Source of the DNA: Lucinisca nassula
Taxonomy: Eukaryota > Mollusca > Bivalvia > Lucinida > Lucinidae
Direction: 5' to 3'
Length of the DNA stretch: 64,000 nucleotides
Assembly: GCA_963580285.1 (NCBI GenBank)
Contig: OY757025.1
Coordinates: 119,813,141-119,877,140 of the forward strand
Shown: piece after piece, positions 1 through 11,452 of the stretch
Layout of the letters: the number at the start of each line of letters is the position of its first letter
Position numbering within the stretch: the first letter of the stretch is position 1
The notes under the pieces: model-generated
What the model saw: the letters and a program-made list of their open reading frames with translations, nothing else
Told to the model about the DNA's origin: nothing
Database searches by the model: none
Translations under genes and position numbers: made by a program

Positions 1-588
1 TGCAGAAAATATAAAATGTCACATACCCTGTAAACAATATAAGACAGAAACTGGTAATGGAAGGTAAACATGAATGTATGTCATACAAGTAACATGCACA
101 GCATGTGACAGCAGTTACATGATAGTCCTTTAATTCATCAATGAATAGTATTCCCGTTTGCCCAGTAAGGAATGATGGTCGTGCTCATACAGATGGCCAG
201 CCGCTGTCCTTCTGTACATGTAGACTATATTGACTTTTTCCTGTGCGAGTATGCACAGTACTTTGATTACATTGATTTTCTCACCTTATTTTATCGATAA
301 AAGTTTATTTTTCAACATCCTCCACATCGTTAACCGCCAAAACATCAGCATTTTTGAAAGCATTATTGTTTCTGAAATAAAGTGGTGTGTAGTTTTCTCT
401 AGTTAACGATGTGGACGACCATGCAATTTTCCTTTGAACACCAAAGGGGTCTTCACTTTTTCCATAGGCGCAATGTTACACATGACCAGTAGTGCATGTA
501 TTCAACCGGAAATTTCGTTACGAAAACGCATGCGGATGAAAAAGTAAATATTTGTCCAACAAACCAGAGATATTTGGTCATCTTATGA
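1..588. other. No gene seen; short inverted repeat
   Basis: No convincing coding signal. The one structure I can point to is a perfect 13-bp inverted repeat, CCACATCGTTAAC at 322-334 and its reverse complement at 402-414, which could be the ends of a small decayed element. The 5' part of the retrotransposon that begins near 589 may extend into this stretch in decayed form. Confidence 0.4.
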
Positions 589-1687
589 GTGTATTTTGAT
601 CAGTTTTTGTTGTCTTCAAGAATTAGCTCTTTCAGTAGGCACTTTGCAATAGAAAACGGTAACCCGTCCTTTGGACACTATGCCAGTATCTGTAGGTCTA
701 ATTTCATTGCCTGTATACATTGTGGAGGCTGGTACCACAGTGTTACTGATTGTAAAGTAAGACACATTGCTGCTGCGAGAAATTGCGCCAACTGTAATGG
801 AAGCCACTCCGCAGACTACAGGTTTTGCCCAGTATATTTGAAATATAAAACTAATATTGAGGACAAAAATAAGGTCATAAAGCAGGAATGGGAACAGAGA
901 AGAATGAAAACTACTCATCAAGCAGAAGTTAACCAAAATATGTCAGATAATGGTCTAAATGAGGCAAACAAACAGAAATTGAATGAAACCCATTTAGGCC
1001 CGCTAGGAGCAAACCAGTGCAAAGAAAGAAAGGATAAAGCTAAACAAGTATCAATGGGCAATTTTCAAATCAATCGATGTCCTAGGGGAAATGGTACAAA
1101 TGGCAATCCAGTTATGAAACAGCAACTGCGAACTATCCTTAAGGTCATACTTGATCCAAAACACCTGAACAAAATTGCTGACATATCAAACGATAATGAA
1201 CGCAATGCTTTCATTGATGTACTCGTGGACCAGCCGGAATTGTTTGAACAAACCAGTCAATCTAATCAATGTAAAGAAAATTCGAACAAAGGGGAAACAG
1301 AAACAGTTCCCAAACCTGATGCAAAAGATTTATCGAGTGAGGCTGAACAAGAAATTAATTTATTCCAGGGCAATGAAAAAAGAAACCAAAGGTAGCGTTG
1401 ACACCATCAACAAACAGTCTGTTATCCCTCTAAGACAGGCAAAATCATATGCAGATGTAACTGTTACGAAAACCAGCAAGGGGTCAAAAGCTGCAAAAAC
1501 ACTCCGGAAAACCGAAAATAAAATCAGTAAAGGTTTAACACCACATTCTCAAAGAAAGATTAGAGTAAGAAAATCGGCCAGAACTTTAGAGAACAAAAAA
1601 CTGAATGGACATGGTTCAGACCTTAATGTAGGAATAGTAAGGGCTACACTAGGTAAAACCGCTCCAACTAGGTCCAAAATAAACTAA
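589..1687 (+). pseudogene. Retrotransposon ORF1 (gag-like, zinc knuckles), frameshifted
   Basis: The first frame (589-1395) carries a knuckle CIHCGGWYHSVTDC (C-X2-C-X4-H-X4-C) and then CANCNGSHSADYRFC (C-X2-C-X3-H-X6-C) followed by PVY, the usual gag signature of Jockey/I-group LINEs. An FGH...C stretch just upstream looks like the remains of a further knuckle. Such proteins bind the element's own RNA. Near 1373-1395, at a run of six A, the reading continues in another frame (up to 1687) as a basic, Lys/Ser/Thr-rich tail. The protein's usual N-terminal region is not visible, so the start at 589 is only the first available codon. ORF2 begins 11 bases after the ORF1 stop. Confidence 0.85.
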
Positions 1688-1697
1688 ATAACCCGTA

Positions 1698-2513
1698 ATG
1701 ATTTCAGGCAATTTACGTCAGAAACTAACCATTGTTCAATGGAATGCCCGCAGCCTCTGTTGGTTTTCCATGCAACACAAAAAGGCAGAATTTTACAATT
1801 TCCTTCTTTCTTTTGAAGAGCTCCCAGAAATTATATGTATACAAGAAACTTGGAATAAATCAAACCAGAATCTTCTCTTCTTAAATTGGTACAAGGCACC
1901 AACTTCCTATAGACGTAAGGACAATCAAGGTGGGGGTGGGGTAGCAATTTTTGTGAAGGAGGGCTTAGATTCTGAAGAAATCAAATACCAGCAACAAAAT
2001 GACAATGTAGAGGCAGCAATTGTAAGAATTTTTGGTACAAATTCTCAGCTTGATATAATTAATTTCTATACTAATGGTAAAAAGTTCATATCCAAACAAG
2101 ATTACGAGTACCTAATAGGGCATGTAAGCCAAAATTTCATAATGGTAGGAGATTTCAACTTAAGGGCCAGCCTCTGGGATGACGCATTCACTGGTCCTGA
2201 AAACAGCAAAAGTAAGGAAATTTTAAACTTCATAGGTGACAACAATTTAATAATTCTAAACAGTGGCGAGGCAACTCACATTGATGTTTCAACAGTGCAC
2301 ACTTCTGCCCTTGATCTTACTTTAGCTTCTAAGCGTACATGTCAGGGTCATCAGTGGTATGTACATGATGACCCTCTAGGCAGTGACCATCTTCCCGTTG
2401 TCACAATACTTAATAAGAACTACAAGAGTACTTCGCAACATCGAATACCCCGCTGGAAATTATCTGAAACTGACTGGACTCTTTTTCGTGAACTGACAAA
2501 AAAATCAACATAA
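1698..2513 (+). pseudogene. AP-like endonuclease domain of LINE ORF2
   Basis: This domain is intact in one frame. Visible motifs in order: QWNARS (Asn near residue 16), CIQETW (catalytic Glu at about residue 50), GGGGVAIFVK, VGDFNL (Asp152, Asn154), and GSDHLPV (Asp230, His231). These are the expected metal and catalytic residues of the exonuclease-endonuclease-phosphatase fold used by LINEs to nick the target. The frame ends in a run of seven A shortly after the domain, and the linker to the RT continues in another frame for about 115 bases. Confidence 0.92.
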
Positions 2514-2552
2514 GCTATGATGAAATAACAATAAACGAATCCAACGAAAATT

Positions 2553-4310
2553 TTGTATCAGAACTTTTATCTGTATGCAATGAAACAATACCAAAAACAG
2601 CTCAAAATCAGAGAAAAAAAACACCGGCACTTGCCCTGGTGGACCCCGGAATGCACACAAGGTGTTAAGGCTAAACATAAGGCATACAAAAAATGGAGGA
2701 AATATGGTACTTTTCATCTCAAAGAACTCTACAAAACAGCTAGGGCCGAAAGCACAAAATTTCTTGATAGAACTAGAGTAGCAAAATGGCAAGAATACAT
2801 TTCTAAATTGAATCATGAGGTGAGCAGTAAATATATATGGCATGTTATAGCGAAATTCAATGGAAAACCATTCAAACCAGTTGAAGTGCTCAAGCAACCC
2901 AATGGCAGAGGTCATGAAAATATAGATAAAGCCAACAAGTTGGCTGACCACTATCAAAACATAAGCATCGATGAACAACTGAACCCAAATTTTAGGGCTA
3001 GGAAATTAAGACTCGAACCAGAAGTCATAAACTCTGTGAAAGAAAACATTCGTGCTGTCAACAATGAAGCTTATAATGAACTGTTCTCAATAAAAGAACT
3101 CCAAACCGCATTAAACAAGAAAAAGAGTACATCTCCAGGGGTAGACACAGTACATTATGATATGCTGAAAAACTTGTCTGAGAAAGCGAAATGGCAGTTA
3201 TTAAGTCTTATAAATAAATCGTGGACAGTTCGTAAACTTCCGGATGAATGGAAACTTGGGACCATTATTCCCATTTTAAAACCAAATAAACCACCAAATG
3301 AGGCAGACCTATTTCTCTAACATCAACAATTTGCAAAATTATGGAAACAATGATTACAAATAGGCTAACCGCTCATTTAGAAAACAATAATCTTTTGGCA
3401 CCAACGCAGTCTGGATACAGAAAAATCGATCAACTTTAGACCAAATCATGAAACTGCAATCCTCTATACTAAAAGCTAAAATGCAGGACAGGGCTCTAAT
3501 GTGCATATTCCTAGATCTTGAAAAGGCCTTCGATTTGATGTGGACTAATGGGGTTCTATCCCAACTAGTAAAATTTAAAATTAAAGGTAGAATGTTAGCA
3601 TGGATTAAGGATTTCTTAAGTGACAGACGAATACAAGTAAGGGTAGGGCAAGACCTTTCAGAAATCAGAAAATTAGAGAATGGATCCCCACAAGGTAGCG
3701 TACTAAGTCCTATACTTTTCAATGTTCTAATGAACTTCAATATGATGTACTTAAGGAATCTGATGCAGATCTCATACAATATGTCGATGATTCTGCGGCA
3801 TGGAGAACAGCTAAAAGCCTCAGACACTTAGCTGTTCTGTGCCAAAGAATCCTAGATCAGATTGAATCATGGGCAGAGGAATGGGGGATAAAAATATCTG
3901 CAGAAAAAACTGAGTGCGTAGTCTATAACTATGGAAAAATACCATCTGAAGACATCCCTAAATTAAAAATTGAGAACAAAACCATTGAATACAAAAAGCA
4001 GGCAAAATTATTAGGGATAACCTTTGATAGCAACCTAAACTGGAATTCTCATTTTGATTCACTCTTAGAAAGGTGCAAAAAAGATCTCAATCTAATGCGG
4101 TACATTTCTGGAACCAAATATGGTGCTGATATAAAAACTCTACTGATAATGTACAAAACCTTAACCAGAAGCAAACTAGACTATGGTTGTCAAGCATATG
4201 CAACAACAGCAAGCTCATCTCAGCTGAACATGTTAAACCGAATACAATCCGCAGCTCTTAGAATCATAACTGGGGCATACAAATCAACATCAAATGTATC
4301 TGTATAAGTT
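2553..4310 (+). pseudogene. Reverse transcriptase domain of LINE ORF2
   Basis: RT motifs are spread over three frames: PGVDTVHYDML (about 3140-3170), GTIIPILKPNKP, then RPISLTS (from 3305), then LDLEKAFDLMW (about 3510-3545, the first catalytic Asp), NGSPQGSVLSPILFNVLMN (3676-3732), and YVDDSAAW (YVDD at 3780-3791, the catalytic Asp pair). The common LINE form of that last motif is FADD; YVDD is less usual here but keeps both Asp residues. The thumb region runs to an in-frame TAA at 4305-4307, beyond which the same frame continues. Catalytic residues survive, but the reading frame does not. Confidence 0.9.
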
Positions 4311-4619
4311 GAATGTAATGTCTTACCGCTAAATCTCAGAAGAGAAGAGATGATACTAAAATATTGGGCAAGGTCAATTCCACATGGTAACAAATTACCA
4401 CTGAATGAACTTTTTGGACACTCTGTCTACGAAACTGAATTAAAGCGAGTAAAGAAAAAGATACCTTATGTCATTGCAGTGGAATATCTTAAAAAAGAAT
4501 ACAATATACCAGATATTCAAATACAAGAACCAATATATAGAAGTAAATTCGCTCACAGGTCAAACAAACCAAAAGCTACACTGTCAGGCGAAATTAATAA
4601 AAAGACAGATAATATTAAG

Positions 4620-5100
4620 GCTGTCGAATGCACGGCTAAAATACACATTCGAGAAAAGTACAATTCTGTATTGCAAATTTATTCAGATGGAAGTAAAGAT
4701 GAAGAAAATTCTCTCACAGGATGTGCTTTTACTATACCAGAGTTAAGGATTACGAAACAGTATAAATTAAATGGGAATTTTACTGTCTTCACTGCAGAAT
4801 TAATTGCAATAAGGGAAGACCTTAAATGGGTCGAAGAGAACCAACCACAAAAGTCAGTAATACTGACAGACTCCTTTAGTGCGATACAGACTCACTTCTG
4901 GAACATGTAATTCTAGACCAGATATCCTCCTAGAAATTGAATACCTTATTGATAAAGTTATCAATAAAAATTTCAATATTATATTGGAATGGTGCCCATC
5001 ACATTGCAATATCGAGGGCACTGAATTAGCGGATAAGGCAGCTAAGTTAGGGTCTAAAACAGGCAAACCGCTAGATATAAAGCTCAGCAAAAATGAAGTA
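4620..5100 (+). pseudogene. RNase H domain of LINE ORF2
   Basis: YSDGS (Asp at 4686-4688), FTAELIAI (Glu at 4797-4799), LTDSFSAI (Asp at 4869-4871), then after a one-base frame change near 4889, CPSHCNIEGTELADKAA (His, and Asp at 5032-5034). All expected type I RNase H residues (D-E-D-H-D) are present in order, so the break is a frame change rather than residue loss. The remainder to 5580 holds a C-terminal region with CPHGVDIEDTAHYFLHC, a Cys/His cluster commonly seen after RNase H in this group. Confidence 0.88.
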
Positions 5101-5550
5101 TATTCAATTATTAAACGTCAAGTAAGGAAGAAATGGGCATCACAGTGGGCACAATATGGGCATGGTCAGCGTTGGGAACTTGACAGCACGCTTCCAATGA
5201 AGATCACCCAGTACTCAAATAGTAGGCAAATGGATAGAGCATATACCCGATTAAGGCTAGGGCACAATGGACTTAAAGCAAATAACCAATATCATAATGA
5301 GATGGATCGTCTATGTCCTCATGGTGTGGATATAGAGGACACAGCTCATTATTTTCTCCACTGCTCCCAACATAATGAACACAGGGAAATGCTTAATGAA
5401 ACCATCAACAGTATACAGGGGTTAGCAGATACTAATTTAAGTGTAAAACTGCTACTGAATCCAAACAAAAAATATTCATTTGAAATAAGGGAAGCAGTTT
5501 TCACATACATTAAAAAATACAAACTACCAATCTATTATTTAAACCAAGAA

Positions 5551-5990
5551 GCAGGGATGATAGAGGATAAAACTTACTAATTTCGATTGGTTACTGACCT
5601 CCCCCGCTTTCAGCGGGGCGAGCTTGAATCGCGTACCTCTATCATCATAAAAGTGGGAAAACCTTAATTTTACCATATTCATTATATCAATATCAAGATG
5701 CAGGGATGATAGTGGACAAAACTTTCTTATTTCGATTGGTTACTGACCTCCCCCGCTTTCAGCGGGGCGAGCTTGAATCGCGTACCACTATCATCATAAA
5801 ATTGGGAAAACAAATCAAAAGGAACCTTAATTTTACTATATTCATTATATCTATACCTAGATGCAAGGATGTTAGTGGGCTAAACTTTCTACTTTCGATT
5901 GGTAACTGACCTCTCCCGCTTTCCAGTGGGGCGAGCTTGAATCGTGTACCACTTTCATCATAAAAATGGGAAAGTAAATCAATAGAATAG
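5551..5990 (+). repeat. Three tandem units at the retrotransposon 3' end
   Basis: Units start at about 5551, 5700 and 5863 (spacings 149 and 163 bp), each with the same order: GCAGGGATGATAG-like start, TTTCGATTGGT, an inverted repeat around CCCGCTTTCAGCGGGG, then GCGAGCTTGAATCG. The first unit overlaps the last codons of ORF2, so the duplication took in the stop codon. Units two and three are non-coding. Confidence 0.85.
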
Positions 5991-6212
5991 GGCATTTAGG
6001 AATTAAAAATATAACTTGCTTAATTCAAGGGTATATGAAGCTGTAGTACGGTGAAATAACGAAGAGAGGGGCAATCACTAAAACCTGCAGGCCAATCCTC
6101 TAAATAATCAGTAGCTGTATATATGTACACAAACATCCATATTTGATGTCATTGAATGAATCTCTATACCGGTATGTGTCTGTTTGATGGTCAATGCGGC
6201 TAGTATGATTTC

Positions 6213-6409
6213 TTAACCTTTGTCCTGCTGAGACTGGATATGCCTTGTCTTTCAAACAATGTAGATCCATATCAGATGGCTTCTTAGGATCTACACTGTT
6301 TGGCATACAGTTTATGAAATTGTAGCAATAAATTAAATCAAGTAATCTGATTGGCTGATAATCAGTAGTTGGTGTGGTATGTTAAAATATTCAGCAGGAC
6401 AAGGGTTAA
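6213..6409. mobile_element. TTAA-bounded MITE
   Basis: Begins TTAACCTTTGTCCTGCTGA and ends with its near-perfect inverse TCAGCAGGACAAGGGTTAA. TTAA at both outer edges with C/G-rich first bases fits piggyBac-like (or other TTAA-targeting) non-autonomous elements. Inside (about 6260-6300) is a GTAGATCCATATCAGATGG palindrome half shared with other elements in this window. Confidence 0.65.
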
Positions 6410-7547
6410 TTGGTGTGAAAGCTAAAACTTTACAACTTTTTTGTATGTGAGTGTGTTTGTTTTGTTAATTTTTTGGCTTTTTTTTTTTCCTCGTTTTATT
6501 TCTCTTCTTCTTGTGGAAACCAGGCACCATTAAGCAACAGAGTATTAAAAGCAATTAAGCTATTAACAGTTCTGTCACACACCAGAGGTAATCAATCATG
6601 TTTCTATAATTACCTGTCCAAACTTTATACATCCCTTTGTGTTTTAAGATCTATTATTTGAAAAATTCAATAAATTTATTAATCAGCCACTTGCATAAGC
6701 AGCTTGTTTGTCAGCTATGTTTACAAATCAATTTAGGATCTTTTGTCCAACCAAACATATTAACCATCTGTCTATAGATGGTATTAATAACAATTAGTAT
6801 AATCAGCCTAACTTCACACAAGTCTGAATACAAAAGAAAAAATCTTCAAAGGATCAACAGCTTTCACATCAAGTGTTACAGCTGACCAAAGACAACACCT
6901 TTATACATGAGTAATGATATTGTTTGCTAGTTTGTTTGATAAGAATTTGGTCCCTGGTTCCAAAATAACATCAAACTATTTTTGCCACATGTTTGGTCTT
7001 TTGTTTTTAAGTATCTATTGTATTAACAAATGTTTACCCTCAGCAATGTCCATCAAAAAAAAAAATCTTGAAAAAAAAAAAACACGTCAAAGCTGGATTT
7101 GAAGAAGAAGATAGCAAATTAAGGGTCTCTTCTTTCCCTTTCCATATAATCTTCTCTTCAGATCTCTCCTCTGACACTGTACATAAACCTGTCTTGTCTT
7201 TGTATAATCTTCGCCTTCCTTTTCAGCATGTAAATAGTATGTTAAGAATCAACTTAATCATGTAAAACTGTTAACTTCCATGAAAAACTATGTTCTCGTA
7301 CGGTTTTCATTCTGATAATAATAATCATATTTTAAGCCTGTCTTTTCTTAGTATAATCTTCACCATCCTTTTCAGCATGTAAATAGTATGTCTTTATCAT
7401 TATTATTATGATTGTCATCTTTTACTATTACCATTATCATTATCATAACCATTATTAACTTTTATCATATGTTGTCTCAGTGTTGAAAGCAAGACTTGCG
7501 ACCAGTCTTCTTCCTCAGAACTTTAAGCCGTGTGTGTTCCTGCATGG
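6410..7547. other. No gene seen (AT-rich intergenic or intronic DNA)
   Basis: Only short open frames with no recognisable domain. There are two A runs at about 7056-7082 and loose ATT/CAT-rich sequence at 7300-7460. Around 7170-7240 and 7330-7395 the same phrase (CTGTCTT...TATAATCTTC...CCTT.TTCAGCATGTAAATAGTATG) occurs twice, a short degenerate tandem repeat. Confidence 0.5.
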
Positions 7548-8340
7548 AAATAAAAATCAAAAATGAGTTCCTTTAAGAGCAATGTAAACAATCATAAGAA
7601 AGAAGATGGGTCATACTACGTAGTTTCGGCTAATAAAGCCTCATCAGTGACCCTGTAATGATCCGGCAAAGAAAGCCAGAGGAAACATACTGCAATTTTG
7701 CGAATAACGAATAGGCAGTCGATTCAAAGACTGATATTAATCAAAATGGGGTCCAAATAATTAAAAACTTGTCTAGAATATGAGTCCAAACCAATAATTT
7801 ATTTCCGATTTCTCAGAATATTCACGTTGATTTTAAAGGACTAAAAGTAAAATATAAACTGCACTATGGTTGATGTACGGGGAGACGTTTTACGGCCGCC
7901 ACACGGCACAACACCAGCTGCAGTGAAGGCAAATAAAAATCAAAAATGAGTTCCTTTAAGAGCAATTTAAACATTCATAAGAAAGAAGATGGGTCATACT
8001 ACGTAGTTTCGGCTAATAAAGCCTCATCAGTGACCCTGTAATGATCCGGCAAAAAAGCCAGAGGAAACATACTGTAATTTTGCGAATTACGAATAGGCAG
8101 TCGATTCAAAGACTGATATTAATCAAAATGGGGTCCAAATAATTAAAAACTTGTCTAGAATATGAGTCCAAACCAATAATTTATTTCCGATTTCTCAGAA
8201 TATTCACGTTGATTTTAAAGGACTAAAAGTAAAATATAAACTGCACTATGGTTGGTGTACGGGGAGACGTTTTACGGCCGCCACACGGCACAACACCAGC
8301 TGCAGTGAAGGCAAATAAAAATCAAAAATGAGTTCCTTTA
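7548..8340. repeat. 383-bp tandem duplication of a dispersed element
   Basis: The phrase AAATAAAAATCAAAAATGAG recurs at 7548, 7931 and 8313 (periods 383 and 382). The two full units differ at only a handful of positions by eye, so the duplication is recent. Each unit contains GCCTCATCAGTGACCCT and a later AAAATATAAACTGCACTATG. The same two phrases recur in diverged form at 23310-23760 and 26080-26345, which marks a dispersed family. Confidence 0.85.
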
Positions 8341-8830
8341 AGAGAAACCTGCATAGGCATGCTCCATTTGCAGCCTTAGTCAAATGGCCAATATCAAGCG
8401 GCAAAAAGAAAGAGCACTATTGAATCACTTATCGCTCATGAGCAAAGTATAGAAATCACGATTTGCAGTCGTATTGGCACTGATTTCTACACATTTTCGG
8501 CTCATTTTTCGATCAGCCTTTTAAATTCCAAAAACACAGGCAGTGATTCATTTTTCTATGGTCGGGCACCGGCAGCTCAACGCCATTTACTCCTGTTGGA
8601 CAAACTGCCACGATTTGCAGCCCAGAAGCACTTAACATATGTCTTGTTGTGGAGCTATGGAATTCTGTCCGCTTGACCATGGCAGACCTAAAAAGCCTTA
8701 ACCTAAACGAACGAACGAACGAAGTATAGGAGGTTTTAGGGATTCCATTTATGACGCCACTCTTGCGCATGCGCAAAGCACTGCCGTCAATTGAAACGGC
8801 CATCGCTATTCAAATGTATTGGCGGAACTT
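8341..8830. repeat. Possible SINE-like sequence with (GAAC)n tail
   Basis: Around 8560-8740 the sequence ends in 'cctaaacgaacgaacgaacg', a short tandem tail after a CTTAACCTAAAC phrase, as at the 3' end of many SINEs. I cannot see a tRNA head or a target-site duplication. The reverse-strand open frame here (8513-8803) has no recognisable domain. Confidence 0.3.
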
Positions 8831-9084
8831 AAATGCTAACAATATTCAATCATTTTGAGAGAAAATATACCTGTTTACATTGAAATAATGCCTCGAGAAG
8901 GAAAGAATGATATTTTGCTTTTATTACTGAAATTCATCCTGGATCCATTTGTTATTTACGAAACTCTCTTCGTGAATGAACCATGTCAATGGCTTACGAA
9001 AGCTTACTTACAAAAATTGTTTTTTTTGGCGTAACTTTTCGTTATTCGCTATCCAAGTATAGCTATCACATACGGACAGAACTT

Positions 9085-9181
<97 letters not shown>

Positions 9182-9206
9182 CATCCATCCATCCATCCAT
9201 CCATCC

Positions 9207-9285
<79 letters not shown>

Positions 9286-9343
9286 CATCCTTCCATCCAC
9301 CCATCCATCCATATATTTATCTATCCATCTATCTATGTGCAAT
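9085..9343. repeat. TATC/CATC tetranucleotide microsatellite
   Basis: Long uninterrupted (TATC)n, then (CATC)n at about 9180-9208, then (TATC)n again and imperfect CATC/CACC copies. It yields a false Ser/Ile/Tyr/Leu-repeat open frame. Confidence 0.97.
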
Positions 9344-9457
9344 TAAAAAATGTCCGACGATATGTCTAGAAGTGCAGTTTCAAACAATTGAAGATTCCTG
9401 AGGACAGACAACATTTGTTTTGGTTTAAACAATATTTTATTTCAAGCAAACATCATG

Positions 9458-9458
<1 letters not shown>

Positions 9459-9515
<57 letters not shown>
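9459..9515. repeat. (AG)n microsatellite
   Basis: Pure AG dinucleotide run. It is followed by degenerate GACTGACAGACGAC-like text that recurs after the next AG run (9775-9960), so the whole block (AG run plus flank) appears duplicated within 500 bp. Confidence 0.95.
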
Positions 9516-9519
<4 letters not shown>

Positions 9520-9728
9520 ACTGAGAAACTGATAGTAGACAGACAGACGACAGTCAGACCGACTGACTGAATGACTGACTAACAGACGAATGGACGGACA
9601 GTTAGACAGAAAGATAAACTGATACCGAGAGTAGAAAACAACTAATGAGTGGACTGACAGACGGGCGTCGAGTAAACGTTGGTTCGACGTCATGCCGTCG
9701 ACACAAACTCCAACTCACTTCAACGTCA

Positions 9729-9731
<3 letters not shown>

Positions 9732-9775
<44 letters not shown>
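9732..9775. repeat. (AG)n microsatellite, duplicated block
   Basis: Second AG run. Downstream text to about 9960 (ACTGACAGACGACAG...AACTAATGAGTGGACTGA...CGAGTCAACGTTGG) parallels 9525-9700 after the first run, which indicates a local duplication of about 280 bp. Confidence 0.85.
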
Positions 9776-9778
<3 letters not shown>

Positions 9779-10023
9779 TTTGACTGACAGACGACAGACC
9801 GACCGACTGAATGAATGAATGAATGACTAACAGACGTACGGACGGACAGACAGAAAAATAAACATACTGACAGTCGAAAAAAAACTAATGAGTGGACTGA
9901 AAGACGGTCCTCGAGTCAACGTTGGCTCGACACCCGCTCCAACTCACTTCAATGTCACGTGACCGTTGAGATGAGAGAGGTTTGACTGATCCAAGAAGAT
10001 ATTGTGGAGCTAAGCAAATGCCA

Positions 10024-10245
10024 TTAACCCTTTTTGTACCAAATAATGGAATCTTCTTCCTTATATATAGCAGATTCCATTTCAAAATTTAGGCGTGTCA
10101 GGTTGTGTTTCCTTCGTTTGGAAATTGGCTTGACTTTTGCAAACACTGTAGGCCCTGATCAGACTACGTGTTCTGTGGCGTCTGATCTGGGCCTGCACTG
10201 TTTGCCAGGGTACCCGTTTTAGGGTTCCTGGTATTGTAAGGGCTG
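10024..10245 (+). mobile_element. TTAA MITE with internal palindrome (3' end decayed)
   Basis: Starts TTAACCCTTTTTGTACCA. Contains a diverged inverted repeat around 10145-10205 (CACTGTAGGCCCTGATCAGA ... TCTGATCTGGGCCTGCACTG). The same body occurs in reverse at 29164-29347 and 54590-54825, and a complete relative is at 61627-61855. TTAA plus CCC/GGG ends suggest a piggyBac-like non-autonomous element. Confidence 0.65.
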
Positions 10246-10585
10246 GGCAGGTTGATCTACCTGAATTTACTGTAAAATCTTGCACTTGCGAAGGAGTGTT
10301 TCATTCTCATGCACTGAAAGGGTGTTTCTACGTTTGTTTTTAATTTAATGTTCCAATCCCACTGAGTCTTGATGGGTCCGAGCACTGGGCAAATGACATC
10401 TTATTAAGCAACGCCGTATTGTCGCCAACGCAACGTTATGGCGTTTCATCGATGTTGCAAAGTCAAATTCAGTGCATCGCTTTGATGTTGGTTTGATGCA
10501 GACACGACGTTGTTGACACGTTACATGTCGGTTGACGTGGAAACTGTAATTTACATTTACCTACGCTCGCTAAGTGTTGGTACGC

Positions 10586-10587
<2 letters not shown>

Positions 10588-10674
<87 letters not shown>
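10588..10674. repeat. (AG)n microsatellite, about 85 bp
   Basis: Pure AG run, the longest in the window. It produces false Arg-Glu and Ser-Leu repeat frames. Confidence 0.97.
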
Positions 10675-10676
<2 letters not shown>

Positions 10677-10742
10677 CTGTTGGGTCGTTTGTACAATATA
10701 TCTTTAAGAGCAGTTAATTAAAACATAAGACTAGGGATTTGC

Positions 10743-11117
10743 CATTATAAAAAACACGCCTATGCGATTTTGACCCCCTCAAACCCCACTTTTATATAGT
10801 AAAACTGGGGTTTACAGGGGTAAACATTATTTTTCTTATTCCTGTTTGTGGGTACTCGATAGAACCGCCTAAAAACATAGATTGTGCGTACTCGATAGAC
10901 CCGCCTGTACTCAATGCACGAAATGATTATATGTTAAAAAAAACAAAAACGGGCAAATAAATAAAAATCTTTATCTCGTAGAGGTGGTTCTATCGAGTCC
11001 CCGCAATCTATGTTTTGAGCAGAAATAAAAAAAAATTATCACAATTTTTCATCTTAAAATTTCCATTTTTCCCCCGAAAAATTGATAATATATTTGTATA
11101 GGTAGGTTTTCATAATG
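10743..11117 (-). mobile_element. Palindromic TIR element, family A (longer variant)
   Basis: Starts CATTATAAAAAACACGCC and ends TTTTCATAATG, with the subterminal GGGGTTTAC...CCCC and CAGAAATAA blocks of the family. The central hairpin arms (ACTCGATAGAACCGCCT and GGTGGTTCTATCGAGT) are separated by about 120 bp of extra sequence, unlike the 3-base loop of other copies. Flanking single bases are C on both sides. Confidence 0.75.
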
Positions 11118-11402
11118 CGAAACTTCACACCTGGTAGCATATCGGTGTTTGTCCCATTAAAAAGAATTCCATTGTTTTACCCTGTAATTAACACTTTATC
11201 TGTCCCACTGCCTTGAAGCATATACGACGTTGACGGCCAGGCTTTTCCCGTTCTATTTTTAAAACCGGAAGTACGTCACGAAAAAAGCTCCTATACTGTA
11301 TACTTTATTTATTTCTTTATTTATTTATTAGTCACATTTCTGACTATCAGCCCCTCAAATTACCTGATACATGTATATTGTATTCATTTAAAATTCGCAA
11401 AC

Positions 11403-11452
11403 TGAATGACAGTGTAGATCCAGATCAGATGGATCTGGATGTACACTGAGTG
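11403..11452. repeat. GTAGATCCAGATCAGA-type palindrome
   Basis: Inverted arms CAGTGTAGATCCAGATC and GATCTGGATGTACACTG around a short centre. It is the internal palindrome module of the TTAA-bounded elements, here without visible TTAA ends. Confidence 0.6.

Larger units (their letters stand above)
1698..5580 (+). pseudogene. Retrotransposon ORF2 polyprotein (EN-RT-RNase H), broken
   Basis: One ancestral polyprotein read across several frames. The Met at 1698 is a credible start because it lies just before the endonuclease N-terminus (TIVQWNARS). Breaks I can place: A7 run at about 2502-2508; A8 run at about 2614-2621, which compensates the first; about 3303, just before RPISLTS; A5 run at about 3420; about 3736, just before the catalytic RT motif; in-frame TAA at 4305-4307; about 4889, inside RNase H. 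Three of the frame changes fall in A runs, so either old decay or indel errors in a long-read assembly could explain them. Domain boundaries are listed separately. The protein would nick target DNA and copy the element RNA there. Confidence 0.9.
589..5990 (+). mobile_element. Non-LTR retrotransposon, I/Nimb-like, frame-broken
   Basis: The order is gag-like ORF1 with zinc knuckles, then AP endonuclease, reverse transcriptase and RNase H, then a 3' region of three tandem units. That architecture (ORF1 plus an ORF2 ending in RNase H) is typical of the I group of LINEs, including the Nimb elements known from molluscs; the group assignment is inference from domain order. Nearly the whole coding length is present, but the frame is broken at least six times and there is one in-frame stop, so this copy cannot act alone as read here. 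The N-terminal part of ORF1 appears missing or decayed. I see no poly-A tail and could not find a target-site duplication. Confidence 0.9.

Noticed and set aside
589..5580. Host genes encoding zinc-finger, endonuclease or RNase H proteins
   Set aside because: Domain order and the 3' structure are those of a LINE; the frames are pieces of one element.
8983..9369. 128-residue Ser/Ile/Tyr repeat frame
   Set aside because: Translation of the TATC/CATC microsatellite.
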